Virus record (IMG/VR): IMGVR_UViG_3300007734_000723
Coordinates: 1 to 52,359 of that record
Length of the DNA: 52,359 bases
Reading direction: 5' to 3' (one strand)
Origin: a virus
The notes under the pieces were generated by a model, which saw only the letters and a program-made list of their open reading frames with translations, made no database searches and was not told the DNA's origin. The translations under genes and the position numbers were made by a program. Positions 1 through 9,648 of this stretch are shown in pieces (position 1 is the first letter of the stretch; each line of letters starts with the position of its first letter).

Positions 1-359
1 CAAATAAAGCAAGTTTTGAGCAGATGTTCTCAAAAGACGCGAAGAGGCTCTATAGGGACACAGAGAACGGGCGTGAGTGCTACGTTATCAAGAAGCCGAC
101 TCTAGGACAACAGCTCGCGGAAGCACGTATTCTTGACAATATGTTAGCGCGTGGTCAGACTATGGAGTCTATGTTTCTGTACAACGTTGACAAGGTACAA
201 TTGATACTTGAGATAGAGGATTCAGAGGGCAAGAGAACACCCATAACGGCGGCTCAGATTTATGAGCGTTTCCTTGCAGAAGACCTTTCAGAAATCATAG
301 AGGCAAATTCTGCTAAGGTAACGGAGGGTGAGGAAGGCGCAAACCCTCCGACCCCGTAG
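1..359 (+). CDS. Tail assembly chaperone, first tail operon (5' end cut by window)
   Basis: The frame is open from the window edge and stops at 357-359, so the N-terminus is missing. Similarity to the complete chaperone at 40352-40870 is weak overall, but order, acidic C-terminus (…EEGANPPTP against …QGENPPA) and position just before a tape measure are the same. In siphoviruses this protein (lambda gpG type) coats the tape measure during tail assembly. Seven codons before the end the message has A AAC CCT at 341-347, which allows a -1 shift into a longer product. Function is inferred from position and from the frameshift signal rather than from a motif. Confidence 0.7.
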   Translation, partial: NKASFEQMFSKDAKRLYRDTENGRECYVIKKPTLGQQLAEARILDNMLARGQTMESMFLYNVDKVQLILEIEDSEGKRTPITAAQIYERFLAEDLSEIIEANSAKVTEGEEGANPPTP

Positions 360-505
360 ATTGGGCAGTAGTGTGTGATGTGATGTATAGGCGGTATCCC
401 GGACTAGGACGCGAAGGGATACTTGCCATGACGGTAGAAGAGTTTAAGCACTTGTGGCGGGTGATAATGAAAGACCCAATACAAGCAGTCCGTCTTGTGG
501 AGTAG
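341..505 (+). CDS. -1 frameshift extension of the tail assembly chaperone (gpT-like)
   Basis: The slippery heptamer A AAC CCT lies at 341-347 in the zero frame of the chaperone. Slipping back one base gives an open frame of about 50 codons that bypasses the TAG at 357-359, starts DWAVVCDVMYRRYPG and ends with TAG at 503-505, seven bases before the tape-measure ATG. It has no start codon of its own at the junction, as expected for a read-through product. The second tail operon has the same heptamer and a related DWAEVCDVFMSRY extension at 40855-41025. In lambda the shifted product gpGT recruits tail tube subunits to the tape-measure complex; the same role is inferred here. Confidence 0.72.
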   Translation, partial: KPSDPVDWAVVCDVMYRRYPGLGREGILAMTVEEFKHLWRVIMKDPIQAVRLVE

Positions 506-511
506 TAGATA

Positions 512-3500
512 ATGAGCGAACTCGGCAGCATACAAGTAGGCATAGAACTCAGACTGCAAGAACTGGCTAACCAGATGGCGCAGGTAGTTTCCATGTTTGA
601 CGCGGCGTTTAAGAAGGTTGATACCGAAACCAAACAGACGGCACGGGAATACGAACGTCAGTGGGCAAAAGCCAACAAAGAGGTAGAGGATTCGGTAAAG
701 AAAAGCGCGGCTGAGTTCGCCAAAGCAGAAGCGTCTAAGGCGGCGGTTGCTAAGAAGACTTCTGCTGAAGTGGAGAAAGAAGCAACAAAGCGTATTGCGA
801 TAGAGGATACCGCCAACAAAGCACACGTTGAGTCCGTGCTGAAAGCGGAGTCGCAAAAGAAGGCGATACGCACCAAAGCGGAATCCGATTACGATGGTAC
901 GATGGCTCGGCATACTGCGGCGTTTAAGGCGGCTATGTTGGAAGAGGTGGAAGCGTCTAAGGCGGCGGCTATGTCGGAAGAGCGAGACCGCGCAACGGCG
1001 GCAAAGGCACGTATGTCTTCTCTACCGGGTGCGGCTGGTACGGTGTCACGTGCAGGGTTTGCGGTAGGTTTGCCTATAGCGGCTGAATTTATCATGGCTA
1101 CTAAGACAGCGGCGGACTTCGACCAAGCGATGCGAAACGTGAACTCTATCGCTCATCTCACAGAACAGCAGCTCGCATCTCTCCGAAACGAAACCTTGAA
1201 ACTCGCACAGGATAAGAGCATCCGGCAGACCCCGAAAGATTTGGCGGAGGGGCTGTATCAAGTGTATTCGGCAGGTAAATCTGGCAAAGAGGGGCTTGAG
1301 ATACTAGAGTGGGGCGCGAAGGGCGCAAGCGCGGGCATGACCGACACGGCAACCTCTACGAAGGTTTTGCTGGCGGTGCTGAACTCTGGAATATCTGGGG
1401 TGAACAACGCCCGTGAAGCGATGAATGTTCTCTTTCAAGAGGTGAACTTAGGTGTAAACTCCTTCCCTGAACTCGCGAACTCGATAGGCAATGTCCTACC
1501 CACTGCGAAGGTCGTAGGCGTTTCTATTCAGGAGGTCGCGGCGGCGATGGCGCAGATGACACGTAACGGTATCAACGCCGACGAGTCTGTTACCTCTCTG
1601 AACCAGATGCTGACGCATATTTGGAAGCCTGGCAAGGAAGCCGAGAAACTGATGACCTCTCTAGGTATCAGTTTTGGGGCGGCGGCACTTGAGGGCAAGG
1701 GGTTGGGCGGCTGGCTCAAAGAGGTAATGGAGAAAACGCACGGGAACCGTGACCAGTTGGCGCACCTGATACCTGAAATACGCGGCGCAAAGGGCGAGTT
1801 CTCTCTGCTCTCGGATGGATTGAAGGGTTACAACGAACTTTTAGGCAGCATGAAAAAGGCGAGTGAGGGCGTAGGGCAGACAACGGAAACACTCACTCGA
1901 CAGAATAAAGGTTCAGTCTCGCAGTTTGAACTCCTAAAAAAAGAGGTAGACCTTACCAAAATCGCGATAGGCGACGGGCTTCTCCCGACAGTGAATCAAG
2001 CGATGAAAGGGTTTCGTGAATGGCTCGAGGAGTGGAATAAGCAACCGAAAGCGGCAAGAGACGCGCAGACAGGAATAGCAACGCTTGCGGCAGAGGTGGG
2101 GTTAAGCATTGGTGTTATATCTAGCCTAGTAGGCTGGCTTGCGAAACTCAAGACGGGACTAGCTACGCTGGGAGGATCAGGCGCGGCAGGATTGGCGGCG
2201 ACGGGAGTCGGAACGGCTGTCGCAGGCATCGGGCTTATGGTGAGCGAGCGAGCGAGTATGATAGACGCGATAGAGTCAGGCAATAAGGCGGCGTGGGAAG
2301 GTGCGCCCAACGCAAAAAGGAACCGTCCAGCACTTGAAGCCGAGCGTAAACGCATCGAGCAGGGGTTGAAAGAGTATGCCGGAATACCCGCCAAACTAGC
2401 AGAGCTGCAGAAGCGCAAATCGGAGGTCGGGGCAGCTCTGTCGGCTCTTGACATTGAAGGCGCGGCGGCAGACGATGCACGAAAAGGACACCTCACGGAT
2501 ACGAAACCTAAACCCCCTTGGGGCGCAGGTGGCTACGAAAGAAACGCAGGGAAAGCGGGGGCAAAGGCGGCGAAAGACGCGGCGCGGGAACGTGCGAGAG
2601 AGATAAAAGACGCTATCAAGGATACGGAAGACGAAACGCGACTGACTCGTGACGATATAGCGGCACGGAAGGAGCTACTGTTGGCGGGGCGTGAGTTGGC
2701 AGTATTTAAGGCACAACAGGGCTTCGACGCAACGATGGCGAACGCTAAGACCCCTGCACGGCGTGGGGCGGCAGCTCTCCTGTATCAAGTCCAGGTTTGG
2801 AAAGCGCAAGAGTCAGAAGCACTTGAGGCTATGCGTAAGAGTGTCGCGATTTACAAAGAGCAGACAAAAGTCCCTGAAGGCGTGAAAGACGACTCAAAGG
2901 AAAAGGGTTGGGCGGCACTCTCTGGCGGCATGGCGAACGCCTACGCGGTTCAGCAGTACGGGGCATCTGTAGCGGAAGCGATTGCGAAAGAGGTAGAGGA
3001 GCAGAAACGCGCCCAAGATGAGATTATGGAGTATCGGCGGCGCATGGGTGAGATGACGAACGCGCAGTATATCAAGTTTTTGGAGCAGAGAGTGCTGGCA
3101 GAGCGGACGTTTGGGTTTGGCGGCAAAGAGACCAGCGAGCAGAACCCTGCTTTCAGGGATAAGAACCTCGAACTGCGCCAACACTACACGGACGCGATGG
3201 AGAGCATCTTTGGAAGCAAGGGCAGAAAAGGCGGCAAAGAGGGGGCAAAAGAGATTGCAGAGGGGATTTCGCAGGGTGATAAGTATATGAAACGCGCTAT
3301 GGAAGACCTGAGCGGCGGGGCGTTGGGTTCGTTGCAGAAGGCACTTCACAAAGGCATGAAGGGCGGATTTGGGGATATTCTTGCACACACGCTCACCGAC
3401 CTGCTCTCTAACGTGCTTGAGAACGCTATTACCTCCGCTTTTAAGAAGAAAAAGAAGAAGGGCGGTGGGGCAGGAGACGTATTCGGCGGCGGCGGGTTGT

Positions 3501-3811
3501 TGGGTGACTTCCTATCGCCAATCTCTAGCCTGTTCGGCGGCGGGTTCGATAATGCCTCTAACGACAGGATGGCGCAAGGGTGGGGCTTCGACTTCGCGAA
3601 GCATTTTAGCAGGGGCACTGCTCAGTTTGACAACCAGATGAGGGCGGTAGTACCCGCAGGGGGTGGCGTCGGTGTCGGCTCGCGAAGTGTGAGCATCAAC
3701 CTGCACGGCGACAACCATTTCCATACTGCGATAGATGTTCAGGAGTTCGGGCGCTCGTTGGCGTGGCAGGTGCAGAGCGAACTCAACCGAACCGTAGGAG
3801 GGGGTTACTAA
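512..3811 (+). CDS. Tail tape measure protein, first copy (1099 aa)
   Basis: This protein sets tail length and is threaded into the tail tube. Residues 1-180 are Ala/Lys/Glu-rich and look like a long coiled coil. From about residue 200 comes the conserved tape-measure core (TAADFDQAMRNVNSIAHL). Hydrophobic Ala/Gly-rich stretches follow around 540-575, then a Lys-rich patch with six consecutive lysines and a Gly-rich C-terminus. The ATG at 512 follows the frameshift product. From about residue 205 the protein is almost the same as the copy at 41022-44093, while the first 200 residues are a different, longer allele. By the common rule of about 0.15 nm per residue the tail would be near 165 nm (inference). 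Confidence 0.93.
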   Translation: MSELGSIQVGIELRLQELANQMAQVVSMFDAAFKKVDTETKQTAREYERQWAKANKEVEDSVKKSAAEFAKAEASKAAVAKKTSAEVEKEATKRIAIEDTANKAHVESVLKAESQKKAIRTKAESDYDGTMARHTAAFKAAMLEEVEASKAAAMSEERDRATAAKARMSSLPGAAGTVSRAGFAVGLPIAAEFIMATKTAADFDQAMRNVNSIAHLTEQQLASLRNETLKLAQDKSIRQTPKDLAEGLYQVYSAGKSGKEGLEILEWGAKGASAGMTDTATSTKVLLAVLNSGISGVNNAREAMNVLFQEVNLGVNSFPELANSIGNVLPTAKVVGVSIQEVAAAMAQMTRNGINADESVTSLNQMLTHIWKPGKEAEKLMTSLGISFGAAALEGKGLGGWLKEVMEKTHGNRDQLAHLIPEIRGAKGEFSLLSDGLKGYNELLGSMKKASEGVGQTTETLTRQNKGSVSQFELLKKEVDLTKIAIGDGLLPTVNQAMKGFREWLEEWNKQPKAARDAQTGIATLAAEVGLSIGVISSLVGWLAKLKTGLATLGGSGAAGLAATGVGTAVAGIGLMVSERASMIDAIESGNKAAWEGAPNAKRNRPALEAERKRIEQGLKEYAGIPAKLAELQKRKSEVGAALSALDIEGAAADDARKGHLTDTKPKPPWGAGGYERNAGKAGAKAAKDAARERAREIKDAIKDTEDETRLTRDDIAARKELLLAGRELAVFKAQQGFDATMANAKTPARRGAAALLYQVQVWKAQESEALEAMRKSVAIYKEQTKVPEGVKDDSKEKGWAALSGGMANAYAVQQYGASVAEAIAKEVEEQKRAQDEIMEYRRRMGEMTNAQYIKFLEQRVLAERTFGFGGKETSEQNPAFRDKNLELRQHYTDAMESIFGSKGRKGGKEGAKEIAEGISQGDKYMKRAMEDLSGGALGSLQKALHKGMKGGFGDILAHTLTDLLSNVLENAITSAFKKKKKKGGGAGDVFGGGGLLGDFLSPISSLFGGGFDNASNDRMAQGWGFDFAKHFSRGTAQFDNQMRAVVPAGGGVGVGSRSVSINLHGDNHFHTAIDVQEFGRSLAWQVQSELNRTVGGGY

Positions 3812-4569
3812 TGGCTTACGCACTCAAGTTCGGCTCGTACACATTCCCAACCACCTTCGCGCCCGTGAGCGACCCTGTTGACGTGAGTGTGCCGCTCTCG
3901 AAGATACCCCGCTCTGATGGTGACGTAGCCTCTACAGGTTATCGTAAGGGCAAGGTAGTGCAGATAGACGGCGGGTTGACGAACGGGGTAGGGAGCTACT
4001 CAGAGACAGGGGTAAGGACGCTTATAGACGCGTTTCGGGCTGGCATTGCGGGGAAGCAGAACCTCTACTTTTTCGACGATAGGTACTATCGAAATGCTCA
4101 AATGACCCATGCCGAGTTTGCCAACGAGGTAGGGACATTCCTCAAGATACAGAAAGTGCGGCTTACGTTCGTTGCGGGCGACTCGTATCAGTACGCGGTC
4201 ACGCCTACCGTCACGGCGCGAAGCATTAGCGCGAGTGGGCAGACGCTCTCTGTGACTGCAGGAGGGACGGCAGACGCGATCCCTGTGATTAGCTTGACGG
4301 TGGGGGGAAGCGGGGCGAAGACGCTGGCGGCGACGATAACCAACTCCACGACAGGGAAGGCGTTCACGCTGGCGGGGGCTTGTACAGGCGGGGACGTGAT
4401 TATCGTGGACTGCCTGAACAAAACTGTGACGATAAGCGGGGTGGACAAAACGGCACTGTTTGACGGTCTCTTCTGGAGCCTCGCGAACGGAGCCAACACC
4501 GTGACGGTTGCTTACACCACGGCGACGATAACCAATCTGAGTGTTTCGGCACAGGATAGGTGGTACTGA
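3811..4569 (+). CDS. Distal tail protein (Dit-like), copy 1
   Basis: A 252-residue protein directly after the tape measure. The ATG overlaps the tape-measure stop (TAATG). The N-terminal part (MAYALKFGSYTFPTTFAPVS) resembles siphovirus distal-tail proteins that form the hub joining tube and tip. Residues after about 150 are Thr/Ala/Gly-rich beta-structure, like an added Ig-type or carbohydrate-binding domain. The second copy at 44093-44851 appears identical. The Dit role rests mainly on gene order, tape measure then Dit then tail-tip protein. Confidence 0.75.
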   Translation: MAYALKFGSYTFPTTFAPVSDPVDVSVPLSKIPRSDGDVASTGYRKGKVVQIDGGLTNGVGSYSETGVRTLIDAFRAGIAGKQNLYFFDDRYYRNAQMTHAEFANEVGTFLKIQKVRLTFVAGDSYQYAVTPTVTARSISASGQTLSVTAGGTADAIPVISLTVGGSGAKTLAATITNSTTGKAFTLAGACTGGDVIIVDCLNKTVTISGVDKTALFDGLFWSLANGANTVTVAYTTATITNLSVSAQDRWY

Positions 4570-6887
4570 TGGATTACGACGTAAGGATGTACACCAGCGC
4601 GGGGGTTCGGAAGGCGTTTAATCCTGACTGGATAACCTCTGTTGACTTCGAGTTGGCAGAGCAGGGAGGCTTTCAGAACGGCAGTATCACAGTGCAGTGC
4701 GCTTGGGATGACCTCTCGCTCGATGGCACGGAGTACGTTGACATACGGTGCTTTGACGCTACGACAGTCACGTACAGGGGCTACGTTATGCGCCCAGAGC
4801 AGACGCTGGCTGACCCTGAGACGTGGACGCTCTCGCTGTTTGGGATGATGGAGAGGGCGAACGGCTACCTTGTGCGGAAGTGCTACTGCTATGCGGATTA
4901 TACCGACGTTGGCACGATTTTTCAAGCGATAGTGACCGACTGGGTTGCGCCCAACATTGCGGGGCTGGTGGTGGACGTGACGGGCATCTCTGCACTCAAT
5001 ATTAAGTTGCTTGAGTTTTGTGCGACAGGCAAGACGGCTTCGCAGGCGTTTAATCAGCTGGTAGAGTCCGCACCGCTTACTATGATTTGGGGCTTTGACG
5101 TGACTAGCGGTGGTGTGAACCAGATATATCTACGCCCTCGCTCTGCTACGGTGCAGGATACCTATATTGTGGGTAAGGACGTGACGGCACTGACCTACCC
5201 TCGCGACGTGACTCAGGTGGTGAACAAGGGGTACTTTACAGGGGGGACGGCAGACCTGCCCAACCTCGCGCCAAACGCCTCTTTTGAGAACTGCGTGAGC
5301 GTGACCAGTGCGGACGCGAATCTCCTCTTGAACGGTAGCTTCGAGACGCAAACCCCTTCGAGCAGTCGGCAGAACGCGGCGTACTGGAACCGGGACAACT
5401 CCGCGGTGCGGCGGCAGTTTCCAGACGATAACCCGGGGGCGAACCTCTCTCGAACAGGCAACTGCTATATTGAGATGACGAACGCGACCGCGATATTCTA
5501 CCAGACGGTACAGGTGGGGTACGCACAGCCTATAAACGTCTCGATATGGGCGCGACAGAACACCAACGGCGACACGGAGAATTTTCGGTTCAGGGTGCAA
5601 GAACTGGACTCGGTGGGCACAGTGCTGGCGACTCAGGTCTCTGGGAACCTCACTCCTGCGACTTCGACGTATGAGCAGTTCAGCTACACCTTCACGTTGA
5701 CACAGCCTACCTGCACACAGGCAGTATTCGTGTTTGAGATGATGAGTGCAGGCGGCACAGCGCACGGGATTATCTACGATGACGCGGTAGTGACGCTCTC
5801 CACGCCGCAGGCGGCTGACTGGACGATCGGCACGAACAGCGACAAGACATTCGCGACTCTCGACTGGGCATCCACGGGGTGGGCGAAAGACGGCTTGCAG
5901 AGTGTAGAGGTGATACCTAGTGCGGCAGGTGCGGGGTATGTAGAGCTGGTGACGCGAGCGGAATCGAATGTGAGTGTTGCGCCGGGCAAGACGCACTACT
6001 TCTCGTTGTGGGCGTATGGGGTCGCGGGCACGATTGTACTAGGTTGGCGTGAGTATGCGGACGGGGTGCTGACCTCAACGCAGGGCATGAGCGTGGCAGA
6101 GGTTGTTGTAGGGGTGACAGGCAGCCGCCACACCTTCAGCTCCACGACGGGAACCACTACCAACACGATACAGCCGTTCATTCGGATTTATGACAGCAGT
6201 AGCAACCCTGTGTATGTGGATGCGGTGATGATAACGGTAGGGGCGGCTCCCCCTCTGGGCGACTTCTACAAGGGCAGTAACTACGAGGCAGTACGTTCGG
6301 TGACGGACTACACAGTAGGGCAGATAGGGACGGCACAGTCGGCATCTATAGCGAGCTACGGGCTGAGGGAGAAGGCAGAGTCGGTAGACCTCATTACCAA
6401 CAGCACATTACTGGATACGTTCGTGGTTCCCTATCTGGCAGCGTTCGCGGTTCCTGCGGTGCAGGGGAAACTAGAGATAAAGGGCGCGGTGAAGAATGTG
6501 GGGCTGACCGGAACCCTGCGCGTGGTGAATTTGCCTTCCGCCCCGCCTGCACTGTTTCCGTCGCGTGTTCGCTATCGGATAGGGGATTCGTTCGATATTT
6601 CAGTAGACCTGAATAACCAACGTCCCGACATGGCGCAGCTCTTGCGGAAGGTCGCGAATCAGGCAGTAAAGAACGCGGTGGCTTCGGGGCAGGTCAGCGC
6701 AGGGGGCACAGGGGGCGGTGGCGGTGGAGGTTCGTACCCTTCCAGTGCGGGGGTGACGAGTTTTCAGTCGGACTCGAATACGGCGTTGACGGGGGCGGTA
6801 GTGCTTGTGAGCGGCATTGGTACGGCATTAGCAGAGTCTGGTCAGAACATCACAGTCAATAATCTATGGAGTAGAAAGTTTTTATAA
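4569..6887 (+). CDS. Tail-tip / baseplate protein with carbohydrate-binding modules, copy 1
   Basis: A 772-residue protein starting at ATG 4569 in a TGATG overlap with the Dit stop. The first 230 residues resemble the N-terminal hub domain of Tal/Gp37-type tail proteins. Around 245-400 is a segment of CBM_4_9 type (LLLNGSFETQTPSS with a following beta-sandwich), and a second jelly-roll-like segment covers about 410-560. The C-terminus has a Gly-rich linker (GGTGGGGGGGSYP) followed by a short trimerisation-like tail (GVTSFQSDSN). It probably contacts host surface polysaccharide. No peptidase or lysozyme motif is visible. It is the same as the product of 44851-47169. Confidence 0.72.
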   Translation: MDYDVRMYTSAGVRKAFNPDWITSVDFELAEQGGFQNGSITVQCAWDDLSLDGTEYVDIRCFDATTVTYRGYVMRPEQTLADPETWTLSLFGMMERANGYLVRKCYCYADYTDVGTIFQAIVTDWVAPNIAGLVVDVTGISALNIKLLEFCATGKTASQAFNQLVESAPLTMIWGFDVTSGGVNQIYLRPRSATVQDTYIVGKDVTALTYPRDVTQVVNKGYFTGGTADLPNLAPNASFENCVSVTSADANLLLNGSFETQTPSSSRQNAAYWNRDNSAVRRQFPDDNPGANLSRTGNCYIEMTNATAIFYQTVQVGYAQPINVSIWARQNTNGDTENFRFRVQELDSVGTVLATQVSGNLTPATSTYEQFSYTFTLTQPTCTQAVFVFEMMSAGGTAHGIIYDDAVVTLSTPQAADWTIGTNSDKTFATLDWASTGWAKDGLQSVEVIPSAAGAGYVELVTRAESNVSVAPGKTHYFSLWAYGVAGTIVLGWREYADGVLTSTQGMSVAEVVVGVTGSRHTFSSTTGTTTNTIQPFIRIYDSSSNPVYVDAVMITVGAAPPLGDFYKGSNYEAVRSVTDYTVGQIGTAQSASIASYGLREKAESVDLITNSTLLDTFVVPYLAAFAVPAVQGKLEIKGAVKNVGLTGTLRVVNLPSAPPALFPSRVRYRIGDSFDISVDLNNQRPDMAQLLRKVANQAVKNAVASGQVSAGGTGGGGGGGSYPSSAGVTSFQSDSNTALTGAVVLVSGIGTALAESGQNITVNNLWSRKFL

Positions 6888-7229
6888 ATGGCTACAGAGA
6901 CACCTGGAGAACTAGGAACATCCTACCCTGCCGCGTCAACATGGACGGAGGTATACACAGTCCCCGACGTGGCGGGTAACTACGCCGTCACATCGCTTTT
7001 GACTGTCTGCAATGAGGGGTGTAGCACTGATTATTTCAGCATAGCGACGGTGACGCATAGTGCTGGGAATCCAACGACGCAACAGTATAAAGCGTATCTT
7101 ATACCTGTAGACCCGAACTGCACATATCTGTTAAAAATAGCGTTGACGCTAGGGCAGAACAAGGCAATAAGCGTCTACTCGCAAAATGGGACACTCGCGT
7201 TTTCAGCACAGGGGGTGCAGAATGTCTGA
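6888..7229 (+). CDS. Small virion-associated beta-rich protein, copy 1 (unknown)
   Basis: A 113-residue protein that begins one base after the tail-tip stop. It is rich in Thr, Ser, Val and Tyr, with alternating hydrophobic residues suggesting a beta-sandwich. It lies between tail-tip and fibre-like genes and shares an 8-base overlap with the next gene. I do not recognise a family; position suggests a small tail appendage or trimeric spike component. It has an identical copy at 47170-47511. Confidence 0.6.
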   Translation: MATETPGELGTSYPAASTWTEVYTVPDVAGNYAVTSLLTVCNEGCSTDYFSIATVTHSAGNPTTQQYKAYLIPVDPNCTYLLKIALTLGQNKAISVYSQNGTLAFSAQGVQNV

Positions 7230-8175
7230 TTTTCTGATTGGTAACTCTCTCAACGCTCTTGCTCCTCCTGCTACGGAGGCATCGGACTGGTACAATCGAA
7301 ACACTATAGCCCGCGTCATGTCCTCTATGAAACTAGGCTTCCCATATGGGCGCAGCGTCTATACCGTCAACAGTACTAACAACGCTTTCAACTATCAGGG
7401 TAGTACCACTGCAACGGCACAAAATACGGATTTCGCTATGAGATGGCAACTAGACTGCGGGTATCCCGGTACGCCTCAGTGGTTTGGCTTCCCATTCGAG
7501 GGCGATTCTATAGGGCTGGTATACGATATTGATACAGGCTCGAAAACCAGTACCACTGCCGCGTATTATCAACCATTCGGGGCGCGTATAGACGGACGAT
7601 CTTATCGTATTACTCCCTCATTTGCCTCGATTGAAGGTAACGGAAACATTACGCCGGCATCATATATCTATCGCTCTGGTAATAACCGTACACAAGCACG
7701 GTGGGTAATTCACGGGCTAGGGAGCGGTATGCACTATGCGCGGTTCACTGTGAGCGGCGACCCTGCGTGGGTAGGCGATGAGGCGACAGGTGCTGGCTCT
7801 AATCAACGTGTGGGCATTTACGGGGTACTCCTTCCCTCCGACTCTTGGGATAGTATGGCAAAAGAGAGTTCGACTTTCACTGTACGGTATAGTAGTGTCT
7901 CAACGTCAATGACAACACTCTCCTCTTTCTCCAATGGAACCACACCGCTGCGTATATCGCGACTGCGGGCATACAACAAACACGCGACAACTGCGACATC
8001 TATAGTGGCACAACTGGACGGTAGCAACACTGAGATGGGGGTTGTGGCACTCGCGGCAGGTGCGTCTATAGATTTACTTGCCGCAGGTGCGCCGCGTTCG
8101 TTCACGTCAATTAGGGCGCAGGCGGGCGCGGCTTCCTCTATCGACCTATATGCAGATTACATAGCGGGGATATAG
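7222..8175 (+). CDS. Putative tail fibre / receptor-binding protein, copy 1
   Basis: A 317-residue protein starting at ATG 7222 inside the end of the previous gene. It is rich in Ser, Thr, Gly and aromatic residues, without charged coiled coils, and has beta-type periodicity. Its position between the tail-tip protein and an SGNH hydrolase fits a receptor-binding or head-fibre-like protein. No specific domain was recognised. The second copy (47504-48457) is the same. Confidence 0.6.
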   Translation: MSDFLIGNSLNALAPPATEASDWYNRNTIARVMSSMKLGFPYGRSVYTVNSTNNAFNYQGSTTATAQNTDFAMRWQLDCGYPGTPQWFGFPFEGDSIGLVYDIDTGSKTSTTAAYYQPFGARIDGRSYRITPSFASIEGNGNITPASYIYRSGNNRTQARWVIHGLGSGMHYARFTVSGDPAWVGDEATGAGSNQRVGIYGVLLPSDSWDSMAKESSTFTVRYSSVSTSMTTLSSFSNGTTPLRISRLRAYNKHATTATSIVAQLDGSNTEMGVVALAAGASIDLLAAGAPRSFTSIRAQAGAASSIDLYADYIAGI

Positions 8176-8179
8176 CCAA

Positions 8180-9322
8180 ATGTCAGTAAGTTTAGCGATA
8201 CGTGGTATTGATGATATTGCAGTGACGGGGGATTCGTCAGGTGAGGCGAAATTCATACCGGAAGGGTATGGATTTGTGAACCTCATAGCAGAGTACCTCC
8301 GCGCCCCTGTAGCGCAAGGGGGGTACAACCTCTCTGTAGACGCAGTAAACTACTGCCTCAGCGGTGACTGTAGCGAAGCATCTAATAGCGGCGCTTCGCT
8401 AGCCTTCCCTCAAGCGACTGGCTCTACGCCGGGTACTCTCAATAGGTGTTTACGCATGACGGGAGAGATATTCGGCAATCAGGTGGCGCGAGTCCCTAAG
8501 ATTTGCGGGTTTTCGATAGGCACTAACGACACGGCGAACTACCTCCCCAACTCTGCTTCTCTCGTCTCTACCAAAACTACTGAGAATATAAAGACAAGCA
8601 TAAGGGCAATAAGAAACGGGTGTTACAGCGGATATTACACGGGATTATGGGTTAATGGCATCGTTGACAACCCTAGCCTGTTACCTGCCAATATGCCTGT
8701 AGGCGCGAAGTTTCTAGTTAGGAATGATAACAATGCCACGTATGGCGACGGCATATCGCATAACATCTTAGGCGCGTCTATATCCACAAGCGCGGGCGAC
8801 GGTAACAGGTGCGTCCTTGCCAGTGGCGCACAGACTAACGAGGTTTGGGTTTGCGTAAATGGGTATAGCGGTATCTTAGGATGGTGCAGGACGTATAGCG
8901 AGGAGAGGCTGGTCGCCGCAAGCGTAGCGTTCACTCCAAAAGTGAAATACTTTTTCGTGGTGGGCATCTATATCTACCAATCGGAGTCAGGTGGACCCAA
9001 CGCTGGACTACAGGCGGTTAGAGCGAGGCAACAAGCGGCGGTGACTGACCTCATAGCACTGGGTGCGCCGTATACGACTGGTGGAAATAATATCATATAC
9101 GTTGACACCTATACACCTGCCGCATTGATGGTAACGGACGGAGTGCCTATAACTGCTTTTTCCTACTTTCCAGGTGCTAGTGGTGGGGCAGACAATCATC
9201 AGGGGATTCTTGGGAACGCAGTAATCGCAAAAAACGTGGTTGCGGGCATGGAGTCTGCTGGCTGGATTACTCGTACAGCAACGAGTAGCCGATCACTGAT
9301 GTTTCAACAACTTACAGGATAG
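8180..9322 (+). CDS. SGNH/GDSL-type hydrolase in the tail operon, copy 1
   Basis: A 380-residue protein. A GDSS motif at residues 17-20 supplies the nucleophile serine, GTND at 114-117 fits block III (Asn), and a C-terminal ADNHQG (Asp338, His340) fits the Asp/His dyad. SGNH hydrolases remove acyl groups from carbohydrates, so in a tail operon it probably deacylates host surface glycans during adsorption (inference). It starts at ATG 8180, four bases after the previous stop. The second copy is at 48462-49604. Confidence 0.8.
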   Translation: MSVSLAIRGIDDIAVTGDSSGEAKFIPEGYGFVNLIAEYLRAPVAQGGYNLSVDAVNYCLSGDCSEASNSGASLAFPQATGSTPGTLNRCLRMTGEIFGNQVARVPKICGFSIGTNDTANYLPNSASLVSTKTTENIKTSIRAIRNGCYSGYYTGLWVNGIVDNPSLLPANMPVGAKFLVRNDNNATYGDGISHNILGASISTSAGDGNRCVLASGAQTNEVWVCVNGYSGILGWCRTYSEERLVAASVAFTPKVKYFFVVGIYIYQSESGGPNAGLQAVRARQQAAVTDLIALGAPYTTGGNNIIYVDTYTPAALMVTDGVPITAFSYFPGASGGADNHQGILGNAVIAKNVVAGMESAGWITRTATSSRSLMFQQLTG

Positions 9323-9330
9323 GAGATATA

Positions 9331-9648
9331 ATGGCACTTTCTACGGTAGAGGCAACTTTCAAAACATCTGATTTGTTGAGATTGATACAGGCGCGAATAG
9401 AGCGGGCTGAAAATACTATGTCGAAAATTGAGGCTAAGATGGCTCCTTTGCGCGGCACTACGGCGATGCACGAAGAATCGTTCACTCTGCTCAGGGATGC
9501 TTACGATAAGGCGCGAGGGGTGGCAGAACATAAATTTTGGATACCAATACTAGCGAACTGCAAAGATGAAACAGTAACGGTACTACATTCTGAATTGCAG
9601 TGGTTACGGATTGACTCTCTGGACGTACAGACCACGTTGAAGAAGTAA
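9331..9648 (+). CDS. Small coiled-coil protein after the SGNH hydrolase, copy 1 (unknown)
   Basis: A 105-residue, mostly helical and charged protein with a good ribosome site (AGGAGATATA) before ATG 9331. Heptad-like stretches (LLRLIQARIERAENTMSKI) suggest a coiled coil. It resembles small proteins at the end of siphovirus tail operons whose role is unknown. It differs from copy 2 (49613-49930) by one residue, Ser31 to Thr, caused by base 9421. Confidence 0.65.
   Translation: MALSTVEATFKTSDLLRLIQARIERAENTMSKIEAKMAPLRGTTAMHEESFTLLRDAYDKARGVAEHKFWIPILANCKDETVTVLHSELQWLRIDSLDVQTTLKK

Noticed and set aside
5130-5996. 288-codon leftward open frame (and its twin at 45412-46278)
   Set aside because: It is antisense to the tail-tip gene, has Arg/His/Cys-biased composition and no ribosome site; a shadow of GC-rich codons.
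9331-9648. Endolysin or lysis gene after the tail operon
   Set aside because: A short coiled-coil protein without any catalytic motif.
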